Source: Stenotrophomonas sp. NA06056 | Lineage (GTDB): Bacteria > Pseudomonadota > Gammaproteobacteria > Xanthomonadales > Xanthomonadaceae | Assembly: GCF_013364355.1 (NCBI RefSeq) | Contig: NZ_CP054931.1 | Span: forward strand, 496,001 to 560,000 | Length of the DNA: 64,000 nucleotides | Reading direction: 5' to 3' | Shown: positions 43,346-52,516 of the stretch, piece by piece | Position numbering within the stretch: the stretch's first letter is position 1 | Layout: each line of letters starts with the position of its first letter | Position numbers and translations under genes: made by a program | Notes under the pieces: generated by a model | What the model was told of the DNA's origin: nothing | The model's database searches: none | Seen by the model: only the letters and a program-made list of their open reading frames with translations

Positions 43346-44404
43346 TTACAGCGAGCGACTGATGGTGAAGCTGCCGAACACCGGCGACTGGCGCTGGCCA
43401 TCGAATTCGCGGGTGCTGTGGTAGCGCGCCATCGCGAACTTCCAGCGGCCGCGCATTACCGCAATGCCATAGCCACCTTGGGCAACCACATGACGCTTGT
43501 CCACGCTGTGGCTGTTGCGGAACGTGTTGCCGTCCAGGGTGATATCACGGATCACCCACGCCGCATCGGTGGTGGCGAACAGATGCCACGACCAGCCGGA
43601 CGGCTTGCCACCCCGGGTTGGCGCGGTGTTCTCGCCGGCCGGGCGCAGCGGGGTGCTGCCGAAATCGTCCGGCAGCTTCCAGCCGAAGCGCACTTCGCCG
43701 CCGAGGTTTGCCTTGGTTTCCAGGTTGCCGATCGCACCGCCATAGTGGCTGATCGCGTCCCAGCCCCAGCCGTCGGCGTTGATGCTGGCATCGCCCGGCC
43801 AGCGGCGCATGCGCTCGTGGGTCAGCATGAACACCGGTTCGTTGTGCAGCTGGTTGTCCCAGCCCTTGAACTTCTCATCGCCCAGCACGCTGTGCACGGC
43901 GTCCTGCACCTGCTTGCCCTGCGCCCACGGCCCGACCACACCCAGCGACAGCTGCGTGGTCTGCAGGCGATCGCCACTGCGCGCGTTGAAGCCGAAGCTG
44001 ACCAGCAGCACGCCGGCATACGGCCGGTCATCCTCGATCAGGTCGCTGCGGGTCGGGTCGGTGGGGGTGAAGATGCCCTGGGCCAGGCTGAAGATCATGT
44101 TCTGCTGTTCGAACTTGCCCGGATGCAGTGCTTCCAGGTGGCTGTTCACCCAGCGCGCCAGTCGCGGCAGGCAGGGGTCATCGGTGTAGTCCACCAGATT
44201 GGGCGAGACCAGGGTCAGCTGGGCGCCATTGGTATACCCCTGGTCCTGGTGGCGGCCGCCGAACAGGTCGTTGTCGACGCGGAAGTTGACCTGCGGCGGG
44301 TGCTCGCGCATCGCGTCAGGACCGCACTGATCGGCGGCGTAGGCGGAAAGGGGGAGGGCAGCGGCCAACAGACTGGACAGGCCAAACGTTGCGAAAGGAC
44401 GCAT
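43346..44404 (-). CDS. LpxR-like lipid A deacylase family (DUF2219) protein
   Basis: An outer-membrane beta-barrel of 352 residues resembling LpxR, which removes the 3'-acyloxyacyl group of lipid A. A signal peptide (MRPFATFGLSSLLAAALPLSAYA) is followed by the family signature: NFRVDNDLFGGRHQDQGYTNGAQL, with the conserved Asn-Asp and the YTNG block, then DDRPYAGVLL and HEPVF-like motifs. The protein ends in Phe-rich strand sequence (VFGSFTISRSL). I chose the start at 44404; 44419 is an alternative and neither has a good ribosome site. It is inserted, in opposite orientation, between dacC and ybeD. Confidence 0.85.
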   Translation of the reverse strand: MRPFATFGLSSLLAAALPLSAYAADQCGPDAMREHPPQVNFRVDNDLFGGRHQDQGYTNGAQLTLVSPNLVDYTDDPCLPRLARWVNSHLEALHPGKFEQQNMIFSLAQGIFTPTDPTRSDLIEDDRPYAGVLLVSFGFNARSGDRLQTTQLSLGVVGPWAQGKQVQDAVHSVLGDEKFKGWDNQLHNEPVFMLTHERMRRWPGDASINADGWGWDAISHYGGAIGNLETKANLGGEVRFGWKLPDDFGSTPLRPAGENTAPTRGGKPSGWSWHLFATTDAAWVIRDITLDGNTFRNSHSVDKRHVVAQGGYGIAVMRGRWKFAMARYHSTREFDGQRQSPVFGSFTISRSL

Positions 44405-44540
44405 GGATGGGATGATCATCGGGAAGGGGAGTTTTGTTCGTCGTTTTATGCAACGACACGTTACTCCGACCGAAGTGACGGAACGAGCACGGCCAGAGCA
44501 CGTGTCTGTTCCGAAAATGACAATGACCCGTGAATGCAAT

Positions 44541-44567
44541 CGGCCGCTGCATCGGCCGCTGCATCGG
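44541..44567. repeat. 12-bp tandem repeat
   Basis: GGCCGCTGCATC occurs twice in direct succession and is followed by a partial third copy, in the gap between the lpxR-like gene and ybeD. Nothing else is evident in this 270-bp gap. Confidence 0.6.
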
Positions 44568-44677
44568 CGGGTTTTTCCTGAATGGCGGTTCAGCTGCAAC
44601 GCAGTGGCGCGTATCCGGCGCTATCGAGCCAACTGAATACTCTTGGGTTTGGTGCCTTCCGGCCCGATAATGGGCCC

Positions 44678-44956
44678 ATGGAAATCAAGTCCGACAACCC
44701 CGAACACGGCTTCCAGTTCCCCGGTCAGTTCGAGCTCAGCGCGATGGGCCCGGCCAACCGCGGTCTGGAGCATGAACTCCCCCGCCTGCTGCTGGCTGCT
44801 GGCGTCGACGTGGTGAACGAGCGCATCAGCTGGAAGCATTCGTCCAACGGCAAGTACGTCTCGGTACGCCTGGTCTTCCGGGCCGAGAACCGCGAACAGT
44901 ACGACGTGGCCCATCAGGCCCTGCGCGACCACCCGGAAGTGAAGTGGACGGTGTAG
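44678..44956 (+). CDS. ybeD: YbeD (DUF493) family protein
   Basis: A small ACT-like regulatory domain protein of 92 residues, a steady neighbour of lipB in proteobacteria. It opens with [18 protein letters not shown] and continues with [18 protein letters not shown]. The role is not established; an allosteric link with lipoate synthesis has been suggested from synteny. The ATG at 44678 gives the normal length. It overlaps lipB by 13 nt. Confidence 0.9.
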   Translation: MEIKSDNPEHGFQFPGQFELSAMGPANRGLEHELPRLLLAAGVDVVNERISWKHSSNGKYVSVRLVFRAENREQYDVAHQALRDHPEVKWTV

Positions 44957-45657
44957 CCGTCAGCTGCCCTGCCGAAGTGGCCGCCCCCGAGGCGCGTCCG
45001 CCGCGCCCGGCGGTGGTCCGTGACCTGGGCCGCCAGGCCTACGAACCGGTCTGGCACGCCATGCAGCGTTTCACCGACCAGCGCGACGACGACACGCTCG
45101 ACGAGCTGTGGGTGGTCGAGCACGAGCCGGTGTTCACCCTAGGCCAGGCTGGCAAGGTCGAGCACGTGCTGGCGCCGGGCGAGATCCCGGTGGTCCACGT
45201 CGATCGCGGTGGCCAGGTGACCTACCACGGCCCCGGCCAGATCGTGATCTACCCGCTGCTGCGCCTGCCGCGGCTGGGTATCGGCGTGCGCGACTACGTG
45301 TGCCGCATTGAACAGGCCATCATCGACACGCTGGCCGAGTGGAACATCGGTGCCGAACGGCTCGACGGCGCCCCGGGCGTCTATGTCGGTGGCGCCAAGA
45401 TCGCCGCGCTCGGCATCCGCGTGCGCCGCGGCTGCACCTTCCACGGCCTGGCCTTCAACGTGGCCATGGACCTTGACCCTTTCCACCGCATCAACCCCTG
45501 TGGTTACGAGGGGTTGCAGGTGACCACGGTGCTAGACTTGGGCGGTCCGTCCGGGATGGACGCCGTCAAGCCGGTGCTGCTGGACCACCTGGCCCGCCAG
45601 TTCGGCCTGCTGCTGCAGCCCGTGCCTGAACTGCCTGATCTCTCTGCGGCCGCCTGA
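44944..45657 (+). CDS. lipB: Octanoyltransferase LipB
   Basis: Transfers octanoyl from acyl-ACP to lipoyl domains, the first step of de novo lipoate attachment. The protein has up to 237 residues from a GTG start overlapping ybeD; a slightly later start is possible since the first 20 residues are unconserved. Key motifs are [17 protein letters not shown], catalytic lysine in [15 protein letters not shown], and catalytic cysteine in [12 protein letters not shown]. lipA follows after 17 nt. Confidence 0.95.
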   Translation: MDGVAVSCPAEVAAPEARPPRPAVVRDLGRQAYEPVWHAMQRFTDQRDDDTLDELWVVEHEPVFTLGQAGKVEHVLAPGEIPVVHVDRGGQVTYHGPGQIVIYPLLRLPRLGIGVRDYVCRIEQAIIDTLAEWNIGAERLDGAPGVYVGGAKIAALGIRVRRGCTFHGLAFNVAMDLDPFHRINPCGYEGLQVTTVLDLGGPSGMDAVKPVLLDHLARQFGLLLQPVPELPDLSAAA

Positions 45658-45674
45658 CCGCCCCCGGAAACGCC

Positions 45675-46685
45675 ATGACTGAAACCACTGCCCGCACCAT
45701 TCCCCTGCAGATCGTGCAGGCCGAGCTTCCGTCCACCGCGCCGTTGCAGGCCGGGGTCAAGCAGATGGGTGGGGACAAGATCAACCGTTCGCCGGTGCAG
45801 TTCGCCGACGTGCCGGTGCTGCGCAAGCCCTCCTGGATCCGCGTGCGCATTCCTTCGGGCAATGCCGTGCAGAACCTGAAAGCCAAGCTGCGCGAGAACC
45901 GTCTGGTGACCGTGTGCGAAGAGGCCAGTTGCCCGAACATCCACGAGTGCTTCGGTCACGGCACCGCCACCTTCATGATCCTGGGCGAGGTCTGCACCCG
46001 CCGCTGCTCGTTCTGCGACGTGGCACACGGCCGACCGAAGCCGCCCGATGCCAACGAGCCGGCCAGCCTGGGCCAGACCGTGGCCGACATGGGCCTGAAG
46101 TACGTGGTGGTGACCAGCGTCGACCGCGATGACCTGCGCGACGGCGGTGCACAGCACTTCGTCGACTGCATCACCGCCATCCGCGAGAAGTCGCCGGGCA
46201 CCCGCATCGAAGTGCTGACCCCGGACTTCCGCGGCAAGGGCCGCATGGAGCGCGCGCTGGAGATCCTGGCGCAGAACCCGCCGGACGTGTTCAACCACAA
46301 CATCGAAACCGTACCGGACCTGTATCGCAACGTGCGCCCGGGTGCCGATTACCAGTGGTCGTTGAACCTGCTGAAGAACTTCAAGGCGCAGCACCCGGAG
46401 GTGCCGACCAAGTCGGGCATCATGCTGGGCCTGGGCGAAGACTTCGAACAGATCAAGGCCACCATGCGCGACCTGCGCGCGCACAACGTGGACATGATCA
46501 CCATCGGCCAGTACCTGCAGCCGACCGCACACCACCATCCGGTGCTGAAGTACTGGACGCCGGAAGACTACAAGGCGCTGGAAGTCTACGGTTACGAGCT
46601 GGGCTTCAGCCACGTGGCCTCCGGCCCGATGGTGCGCTCGTCGTACCACGCTGACGTGCAGGCCAAGGGCGCAGGGGTTTCCTGA
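45675..46685 (+). CDS. lipA: Lipoyl synthase LipA
   Basis: Radical SAM enzyme inserting two sulfurs into protein-bound octanoate; 336 residues. The auxiliary cluster uses the cysteines of [13 protein letters not shown] (about residues 78-90). The radical SAM cluster uses CTRRCSFC (about 107-114). The C-terminal RSSYHAD with the conserved serine ligand is present. It forms the lipoate operon with ybeD and lipB. Confidence 0.97.
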   Translation: MTETTARTIPLQIVQAELPSTAPLQAGVKQMGGDKINRSPVQFADVPVLRKPSWIRVRIPSGNAVQNLKAKLRENRLVTVCEEASCPNIHECFGHGTATFMILGEVCTRRCSFCDVAHGRPKPPDANEPASLGQTVADMGLKYVVVTSVDRDDLRDGGAQHFVDCITAIREKSPGTRIEVLTPDFRGKGRMERALEILAQNPPDVFNHNIETVPDLYRNVRPGADYQWSLNLLKNFKAQHPEVPTKSGIMLGLGEDFEQIKATMRDLRAHNVDMITIGQYLQPTAHHHPVLKYWTPEDYKALEVYGYELGFSHVASGPMVRSSYHADVQAKGAGVS

Positions 46686-46721
46686 CACCCTGCCGGTGGG
46701 TGGGAGCTGCTTCTCCTGTGG

Positions 46722-46823
46722 GTGCGGACCGTTGGTCCGCACACCTCAGGCTCGCCGGGCATGGCCCGGCGCTACCGATGGGTGTCACCACTACCATGGT
46801 GGGTGCGGACCGTTGGTCCGCAC
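46722..46823. repeat. Three SMAG-related hairpins after lipA
   Basis: Two identical GTGCGGACC-GTT-GGTCCGCAC hairpins (46722-46742 and 46803-46823) lack a GTAG head. They flank an inverted GCCGGGC-type SMAG at 46753-46775. The segment fills the lipA-prc gap; no gene is seen between 46686 and 46977. Confidence 0.8.
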
Positions 46824-46977
46824 GCCTTCGCCTGCATTCACAATTTGCTACACCGGTCCGGCTAGGCTGGTTTTCCACCGAACGTGGGCGGGTGACAAAC
46901 CCGGCAACTTTCGGCACTGTCGCGGTGTCTGAACACCCTGCAGTCTCCCCCTTGGCAAGGCGCCTTCGAGCACGTCA

Positions 46978-49155
46978 ATGAAATTCAAAGCCCCCGCATT
47001 CCTGATGGCCCTGGCGCTGGTCGCGCCGCTGGCGCTGGCGGCCAAGGCCGACTCGCCGGCATTGCCGGCTGCCGCCACTGCAGACCAGGTGACCACCTCC
47101 AAGCTGGTGTACGGCCTTTTGTCCGACAGCCGCTACGCCTACCGTCCGCGTGCGCTCGATGAAGCGACCTCCAAGGATGTGTTCAAGCGTTACCTGGAGA
47201 CGCTGGACGGCGGCAAGCAGTATTTCACCCAGGCCGACATCACCCGCTTCGCACCGTTCCAGGCCGGCATTGCCAATGCCATTCGCGGCGGTGAACTGGA
47301 GCCGGCCTTCCAGGTGTTCGCGGTCTACAAGCAGCGCGTCGGCGAGCGTGTGGCTTATGCGCGCAAGCTGCTGAAGCAGGAACCGGACTTCACCACCGAT
47401 GAGCGCTTCGAGTACGACCGCAAGGACGTGCCGTGGGCGGCGTCCAATGCCGAACTCGACGAGCTGTGGCGCAAGTCGGTCAAGAACGACTGGCTGCGCC
47501 TGAAGCTGGCCGGCAAGAAGTCCGATGACATCCGCAAGACGCTGGACAAGCGTTATGCAACCCTGGAAAAGTCGGTCAACGAGCTGAAGGGTGAAGACAC
47601 CTTCCAGTTCTTCATGAACGCCTACACCAGCGCGGTTGATCCGCACACCGACTACTTCACGCCGCGTACCGCCGAGAACTTCAACCAGGCGATGTCGCTG
47701 TCGCTGGAAGGTATCGGCGCGCAGCTGCAGCGCCAGGACGATGTGGTGGTGATCCGCGAGATCATCGCCGGTGGTCCGGCTGCCGTGGACGGCACGCTGA
47801 AGCCGGGCGACCGCATCGTCGGTGTGGGCCAGGGCAAGTCCGGGCTGGTGGAAGATGTGATCGGCTGGCGCATCGACGATGTGGTGGCCAAGATCCGTGG
47901 CGCCAAGGACACCCAGGTCAAGCTGGAATTCATTCCGGCCGAAGCGGGCGTCGACGGCAAGCACCACACCCTGGTGTTGACCCGTCAGAAGGTGCGCCTG
48001 GCCGAACAGGCTGCCAAGGGCGAGACCATGACCATCCCGGCCGCCAATGGCGAGCCGGCACGCAAGGTTGGCGTGATCAAGCTGCCGACCTTCTACCAGG
48101 ACTTCGAAGGTCGTCGTCGCAACGCTGCCGACTACGCGTCGGCTACCCGCGACGTGGCCAAGCTGCTGGCCGGTTTCAAGACCGACAAGCTGGACGGTGT
48201 GGTGCTGGACCTGCGCAACAACGGTGGCGGTTCGCTGGATGAAGCCATCGAGCTGACCGGTCTGTTCATCGAGCAGGGCCCGGTGGTGCAGGTGCGCGAG
48301 TCCGGTGGCCGTGTCACCGTCAACAGCGACCGCAACCAGGGTGTGGCATGGGACGGTCCGCTGGCAGTGCTGATCAACCGAGGTTCGGCGTCGGCATCGG
48401 AAATCTTTGCCGGTGCCATCCAGGACTACGGCCGCGGCCTGGTCATCGGTGAAACCAGCTTCGGCAAGGGCACCGTGCAGAACATCGTCGACCTGGACCG
48501 TTGGCCGAGCGGCGAAACCCAGCGCTTTGGCCAGGTGAAGCTGACCATCGCCCAGTTCTTCCGCATCAGCGGCAGCAGCACCCAGCACAAGGGCGTGGTG
48601 CCCGACCTGGCGTTCCCGGCCAGCGTCGATGCCACCGAGTTCGGCGAAAGCACCTACGACAACGCGCTGCCGTGGACCCGCATCGCCGCGGTGCCGCACA
48701 CCCAGTACGGCAACTTCGCGCCGCTGCTGCCGAAGCTGGAAACGCGCCATGACTCGCGCATCGCCACCGACAAGGAATTCCAGTGGTGGAACGAGGACGT
48801 GGAGCAGTTCCGTACCGAAGCGGCGAAGAAGTACGTCTCGCTGAATGAAGCGACCCGTCGTGCCGAGCGCGAGCGTCAGGACACCCAGCGCAAGCAGCGC
48901 CAGATCGTGCGCAAGGAGCTGGGCCTGGCCCTGGACCCGCTGGCCGATGACAGCAGCGATGACGGCCTGACCGGCAACGAGCGGGACATCGTCAAGGATG
49001 CCGCCCGCGAGAAGGCCGCCGAGAAGCGCCCGGACCCGTTGCTGCGTGAATCAGCTTCGATCCTGGCCGACGCGGTGAACCTGCTGGAGGCCGACCGTCC
49101 GCTGTCGGCACAGGTGCTGCCGCAGTCCACCGCCGCAGGCCGTTGGGCTGACTGA
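46978..49155 (+). CDS. prc: Carboxy-terminal processing protease Prc (Tsp)
   Basis: A periplasmic S41 serine protease of 725 residues that degrades tagged or misfolded proteins and controls cell-wall hydrolases. The signal peptide is about 1-21. The N-terminal helical domain is followed by a PDZ domain (about 235-325, IGAQLQRQDDVVVIREIIAGG). In the peptidase core, S472 is in GSASASE and K497 in FGKGTVQ, 25 residues apart as in E. coli Prc. A charged C-terminal helical domain follows. The position after the lipoate operon does not suggest co-transcription. Confidence 0.95.
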   Translation: MKFKAPAFLMALALVAPLALAAKADSPALPAAATADQVTTSKLVYGLLSDSRYAYRPRALDEATSKDVFKRYLETLDGGKQYFTQADITRFAPFQAGIANAIRGGELEPAFQVFAVYKQRVGERVAYARKLLKQEPDFTTDERFEYDRKDVPWAASNAELDELWRKSVKNDWLRLKLAGKKSDDIRKTLDKRYATLEKSVNELKGEDTFQFFMNAYTSAVDPHTDYFTPRTAENFNQAMSLSLEGIGAQLQRQDDVVVIREIIAGGPAAVDGTLKPGDRIVGVGQGKSGLVEDVIGWRIDDVVAKIRGAKDTQVKLEFIPAEAGVDGKHHTLVLTRQKVRLAEQAAKGETMTIPAANGEPARKVGVIKLPTFYQDFEGRRRNAADYASATRDVAKLLAGFKTDKLDGVVLDLRNNGGGSLDEAIELTGLFIEQGPVVQVRESGGRVTVNSDRNQGVAWDGPLAVLINRGSASASEIFAGAIQDYGRGLVIGETSFGKGTVQNIVDLDRWPSGETQRFGQVKLTIAQFFRISGSSTQHKGVVPDLAFPASVDATEFGESTYDNALPWTRIAAVPHTQYGNFAPLLPKLETRHDSRIATDKEFQWWNEDVEQFRTEAAKKYVSLNEATRRAERERQDTQRKQRQIVRKELGLALDPLADDSSDDGLTGNERDIVKDAAREKAAEKRPDPLLRESASILADAVNLLEADRPLSAQVLPQSTAAGRWAD

Positions 49156-49163
49156 TTGACTGG

Positions 49164-49230
49164 AAAAAGGGGACGGAAGGGATCAAGTCGTTTGTGGCAC
49201 TAACGACTTGATCCCCTCCGTCCCCTTTTT
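49164..49230. terminator. Long near-perfect palindrome, probable bidirectional terminator
   Basis: Two arms of about 30 nt start AAAAAGGGGACGG and end CCGTCCCCTTTTT. The centre is TCAAGTCG-TTTGTGGCACTAA-CGACTTGA. The terminal T5 makes it a good terminator for prc. Its length and symmetry exceed those of a simple terminator, so it may be a dispersed element of its own. Confidence 0.8.
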
Positions 49231-49332
49231 GCATGAACCGGGAACAACGGTGGGGGAGGGGCCAAGCAGTATCGACCCGGCGCACACGGGCAGGGGGCTA
49301 CCCTCGGGGCTACCGTCTTTGCAGGAGTACCC

Positions 49333-49950
49333 ATGCGGGCCTCCCTTCTTTCTGCTTCCCTGCTGGCCGTAACCGGCGCATTCGCCCTGACCGCCTGTGG
49401 CGGTCGTGCCGCCGACAGCACCGTGCTGCGCGAATCTTTCGATTCGGGTGACACGTTCTCGCGCACCGTCGACGGGCGTCCGGCCGAAGCCTGCGAGGCG
49501 GCACGACGCACGCTGCTCAGCCAGGGCTATGCCATTGCGCGGTCGGATGACGCACAGGTGGAAGGCAACAAGAATTTCCAGCCGCGCGAGGATGACCACG
49601 AACAACTGGTGCTGCGTATCTCGTGCGCACCACGTGGCAGCCAGGCGCTGGTGTTCGTCAGCGCCGTGCAGGACCGCTATGCGCTGAAGAAGAGCCCGAC
49701 CTCGGCCAGTGTCGGCGTGGGCGCGCTGGGCTCGGTATCGCTGCCGTTCGGCAGCAATGACGATTCGCTGGTGAAAGTGGCCAGCAGCACGATCACCGAT
49801 GCCGAGTTCTATCGGCGCTTCTTCCAGCGCCTGCAGCAGTACCTGCCAGCGGCAGCGAAGCCAAAACCGCAACCGCAACCGGCCGCGTCGCCGCAGCCCC
49901 CTGCCGGACCTGAGCCAGAACCCGCGCCGGCAGCAACGGACCAGGGCTGA
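49333..49950 (+). CDS. DUF2242 family lipoprotein
   Basis: A lipoprotein of 205 residues (C22 in FALTAC). The conserved body (about 30-170) includes RESFDSGDTFSRTVDG, CEAARRTLLSQGY and the NFQPREDDHEQLVLR segment typical of the family. The C-terminus is a repetitive Pro/Gln/Ala tail. Function is unknown. The next gene starts 2 nt after its stop and is probably translationally coupled. Confidence 0.8.
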   Translation: MRASLLSASLLAVTGAFALTACGGRAADSTVLRESFDSGDTFSRTVDGRPAEACEAARRTLLSQGYAIARSDDAQVEGNKNFQPREDDHEQLVLRISCAPRGSQALVFVSAVQDRYALKKSPTSASVGVGALGSVSLPFGSNDDSLVKVASSTITDAEFYRRFFQRLQQYLPAAAKPKPQPQPAASPQPPAGPEPEPAPAATDQG

Positions 49951-49952
49951 AC

Positions 49953-51206
49953 GTGCGCGGCAGCGGGATGGCATGGGCCCTGCTGCTGGGCTGGCCGCTG
50001 AGCGCGCTGGCCGGTTCGGTCGAATGCACCCAGGGCCTGCTGCAGCGGCTGGGGTGGCGCTTCGAAACCGCAGCGATCAGCGCACCGCAGGTGCAGGGCG
50101 GGCCGGTCTGTACGCGAGCCTCGCTGGCCGAGGCGCAGGCCGCCGGTGATCTGCGCGTGCGTTGGCCGGACACGATGGCTGACGCTGATCGGCAGGCCCT
50201 GTTGCAGCAGCTGCTGGACGACCCGGCCACGTTCTGCGCTTACGCCTTCGAACTGGGCGCGGCCGTGCAACGTGCCACACAGGCACTGCAGGGCAATGAA
50301 ACCTTCCGCTTCACCGGTGTGCAGCTGGGCTGGATCGGCTTTGGCGCTCGCGGAGCCCCGGCACAGGGCTGGCAGCGGGTGCGCAGCTTCGGTCGCGGCT
50401 ATGTACCGGCTGCCAGCAACAGCCGCGCGCTGGATGCGTTCTACACCGGCCGCGTGCGCGCCGAGTGCGGTGTCGGCCGTCAGGTCGCACAGTTGGCCAC
50501 GCAGCGCGAGCTGTACGGCGATGCCGCCTTCGATGCGGAATTCGCGCCGGGCGAACTGTCCATCGGCACCTTCCTTGGTCTGCACGACACCGACAGCATC
50601 CTGCTGGGCGCGCAGGCCGGCCAGTTCCTGGCCGACGGCAAGGCGGTGCGCACGTCGGCGATGGGGCGGCAGGCATTTGCAGGGCTGCCGGGTTTCATCG
50701 AACACGTATTCGACAAAGGCACGCTGGACGATCTCAGCAACCAGGCGGAGAACTTCGTCGTGGTGGAAGTTGGCGAGGGGGCCGCGCAGGCCTTGGCAGA
50801 GCACGGCGGCCTGGCCTGGTACGACCAGCGCAATCGTGCCCTGTGGCAGTTGGCACAAGGCATTCCGCGCGTCGGCCAGCGCTATTTCGAGCGATTGCTG
50901 TACGAGCGCAATCCGGCCCTGCGCGCGCAGTTGGCCCCGCGCTATCGTGACGTCGTGCAGCAGATGGACCAGCTGCTGGACGATGCGTTCTACCAGCAGT
51001 TCGTGATCTACGTGCACCCACGCGGTATACGTCCTGTCGGCTATCACATCATCCGCCTGCTCGACCGGAATCCGCGAACGCCGTTTTCCATCGACCTGGC
51101 GTTGCACAATCTGCATACCACGCTCTACCGGCGTTGGCGCGAGGCGCAGTTGCGCCACTGCGCAGCCACCGGCAGGCCAGGCAGCCTGACCCTAGACCCC
51201 AACTGA
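49953..51206 (+). CDS. Secreted protein of unknown function
   Basis: I do not recognise this family. GTG start, 417 residues, signal peptide to about residue 21 (LLGWPLSALAGS). The body contains conserved-looking pieces: FRFTGVQLGWIGFGARG, RAECGVGRQVAQLA with a single isolated cysteine, FAPGELSIGTFLGLHDTD, NQAENFVVVEVGEGAA, GLAWYDQRN and FVIYVHPRGIRP. The Cys, followed downstream by several His and Asp residues, would fit a periplasmic Cys-dependent enzyme, but that is speculation. It directly follows the DUF2242 lipoprotein, suggesting a shared envelope role. Confidence 0.65.
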   Translation: MRGSGMAWALLLGWPLSALAGSVECTQGLLQRLGWRFETAAISAPQVQGGPVCTRASLAEAQAAGDLRVRWPDTMADADRQALLQQLLDDPATFCAYAFELGAAVQRATQALQGNETFRFTGVQLGWIGFGARGAPAQGWQRVRSFGRGYVPAASNSRALDAFYTGRVRAECGVGRQVAQLATQRELYGDAAFDAEFAPGELSIGTFLGLHDTDSILLGAQAGQFLADGKAVRTSAMGRQAFAGLPGFIEHVFDKGTLDDLSNQAENFVVVEVGEGAAQALAEHGGLAWYDQRNRALWQLAQGIPRVGQRYFERLLYERNPALRAQLAPRYRDVVQQMDQLLDDAFYQQFVIYVHPRGIRPVGYHIIRLLDRNPRTPFSIDLALHNLHTTLYRRWREAQLRHCAATGRPGSLTLDPN

Positions 51207-51216
51207 AGGTGAAACA

Positions 51217-52122
51217 ATGGATATTGCAATGATCGGCCTCGGCCGCATGGGCGCCAACATGGCCCAGCGCCTGCACCGCGGCGGCCACCGTGTGGTCGGC
51301 TACGACCCGGGCGAGGGCGCCCGCCAGCGCGCCGCCGAGGCCGGCCTGGAGGTGGTGGATTCGCTGGCCGCCGCAGTGGCCGCGCTGCCGGTGCCGCGCG
51401 TGGTGTGGCTGATGGTGCCGGCCGGCGAGACCGTGGACCAGACGCTGGGCCAGTTGACCCCGCACCTGGCCGAAGGAGACGTCGTCATCGACGGTGGCAA
51501 CTCCAACTACCAGGACTCGATCCGTCGCGCCAAGGCGCTGGCAGAAGACGATCTGGGCTACGTGGACTGTGGCACCAGCGGCGGCGTGTGGGGCCTGCAG
51601 GAAGGCTACAGCCTCATGGTGGGTGGCGATGCCGCGGTAGTCGAACAGATCGCACCGCTGCTGCGCACGCTGGCACCGGCCGAAGATCGTGGCTGGGCAC
51701 GCGTCGGCCCGTCCGGCGCGGGCCACTTCACCAAGATGGTGCACAACGGCATCGAGTACGGAATGATGCAGGCCTACGCCGAAGGCTTCGCGCTGATGGA
51801 GCGCAAGCAGGAAATGGAACTCGATCTGGCGCAGGTGGCCGAAGTCTGGCGCCACGGCAGCGTGGTGCGTTCGTGGCTGCTGGACCTCAGCACCGAAGCA
51901 CTCAAGCGTAATCCCTCGCTGGATGGCATCGCGCCGTACGTGGAGGATTCCGGCGAAGGTCGCTGGACCGTCGCCGAAGCCATCGCGCTGGACGTACCCG
52001 CCCCAGTGATCACCCTGTCGCTGCTCGAACGCCTGCGTTCGCGCGAATCGAACTCGTTCACCGACCGCCTGCTGTCAGCGATGCGCAACGAATTCGGCGG
52101 CCACGCCATCAAGAAATCGTAA
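51217..52122 (+). CDS. gnd: 6-phosphogluconate dehydrogenase, decarboxylating (short form)
   Basis: Oxidative pentose-phosphate enzyme giving ribulose 5-phosphate and CO2. The protein has 301 residues, the short class, against about 470 for the long form. The N-terminal Rossmann motif is GLGRMGANM (residues 7-15). Substrate-binding motifs are DGGNSNYQDSIRRA, CGTSGGVWGLQEGYSLMVGG (about 110-129) and catalytic lysine in GHFTKMVHNGIEYG. Short forms often prefer NAD. An AAGGTGA ribosome site precedes it. Confidence 0.92.
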   Translation: MDIAMIGLGRMGANMAQRLHRGGHRVVGYDPGEGARQRAAEAGLEVVDSLAAAVAALPVPRVVWLMVPAGETVDQTLGQLTPHLAEGDVVIDGGNSNYQDSIRRAKALAEDDLGYVDCGTSGGVWGLQEGYSLMVGGDAAVVEQIAPLLRTLAPAEDRGWARVGPSGAGHFTKMVHNGIEYGMMQAYAEGFALMERKQEMELDLAQVAEVWRHGSVVRSWLLDLSTEALKRNPSLDGIAPYVEDSGEGRWTVAEAIALDVPAPVITLSLLERLRSRESNSFTDRLLSAMRNEFGGHAIKKS

Positions 52123-52131
52123 GCACCGGCG

Positions 52132-52173
52132 CGGGGTCGGATCCCTTTCCGCAGGAAAGGGCTCTGACCCCGC
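52132..52173. repeat. Palindrome after gnd
   Basis: CGGGGTC...GACCCCG outer arms enclose CCCTTTCC-GCA-GGAAAGGG. It lies 10 nt past the gnd stop without a T run. It may act as a transcript-end structure. Confidence 0.7.
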
Positions 52174-52242
52174 AATTGCGTGAGCGAAGCCAGTTGTGCA
52201 TGGCTCGACTCTACAAAAGCCTTCTTTGATCGTTTCGACGTC

Positions 52243-52290
52243 ATCCACGCATGGCGTGGATCTACTGTGTCGACCAAGGTGGACACCCAC
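52243..52290. repeat. SMAG element plus a decayed copy
   Basis: An inverted ATCCACGC-ATG-GCGTGGAT copy ending CTAC lies at 52243-52265. A diverged copy follows at about 52267-52290 (ends CCACC). Confidence 0.7.
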
Positions 52291-52311
52291 CAAGAGCACG
52301 CCATGCCATTC

Positions 52312-52440
52312 CGACAGATCGCAGGAATCTGTCGAAGGCGGGGTGGGTCCGGTTGTGGGGGTGTCCGCGGCATGGATGCCGCGGCCAAGCCCCCAGGGAT
52401 GGGTTCACGGCGTCCCCCGCAACCGGACCCACCCCGCCAT
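52312..52440 (-). repeat. Long palindromic element, copy 4 (inverted)
   Basis: The arms 52337-52355 and 52420-52438 are a perfect 19-bp inverted repeat. The core contains the CCGCGGCATGGATGCCGCGG hairpin, AAGCCCCCAGGGATGGGTT and ACGGCGTCCCC, the reverse complement of copies 1 and 2. A small CGACAGAT/ATCTGTCG hairpin (52312-52334) stands where the tail of the other copies carries GACAG. The head seen in copies 1-3 is missing. Confidence 0.85.
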
Positions 52441-52456
52441 CCCTCAGCAGCCCAGC

Positions 52457-52487
52457 TTTTGACGTTGACGTTGACGTTGACGTTGAT
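52457..52487. repeat. Hexanucleotide tandem repeat (GACGTT)n
   Basis: About four and a half copies of GACGTT, immediately beside palindromic element copy 4 and just past the 3' end of the oxidoreductase gene. Confidence 0.8.
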
Positions 52488-52516
52488 TCGGCGGGTGCAG
52501 GGCGCAGCCCTGCCGA

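Noticed and set aside
52457..52487. GACGTT repeats as iteron-like origin or protein-binding sites
   Set aside because: The copies are contiguous hexamers with no replication gene or AT-rich region nearby; a simple microsatellite is the better reading.
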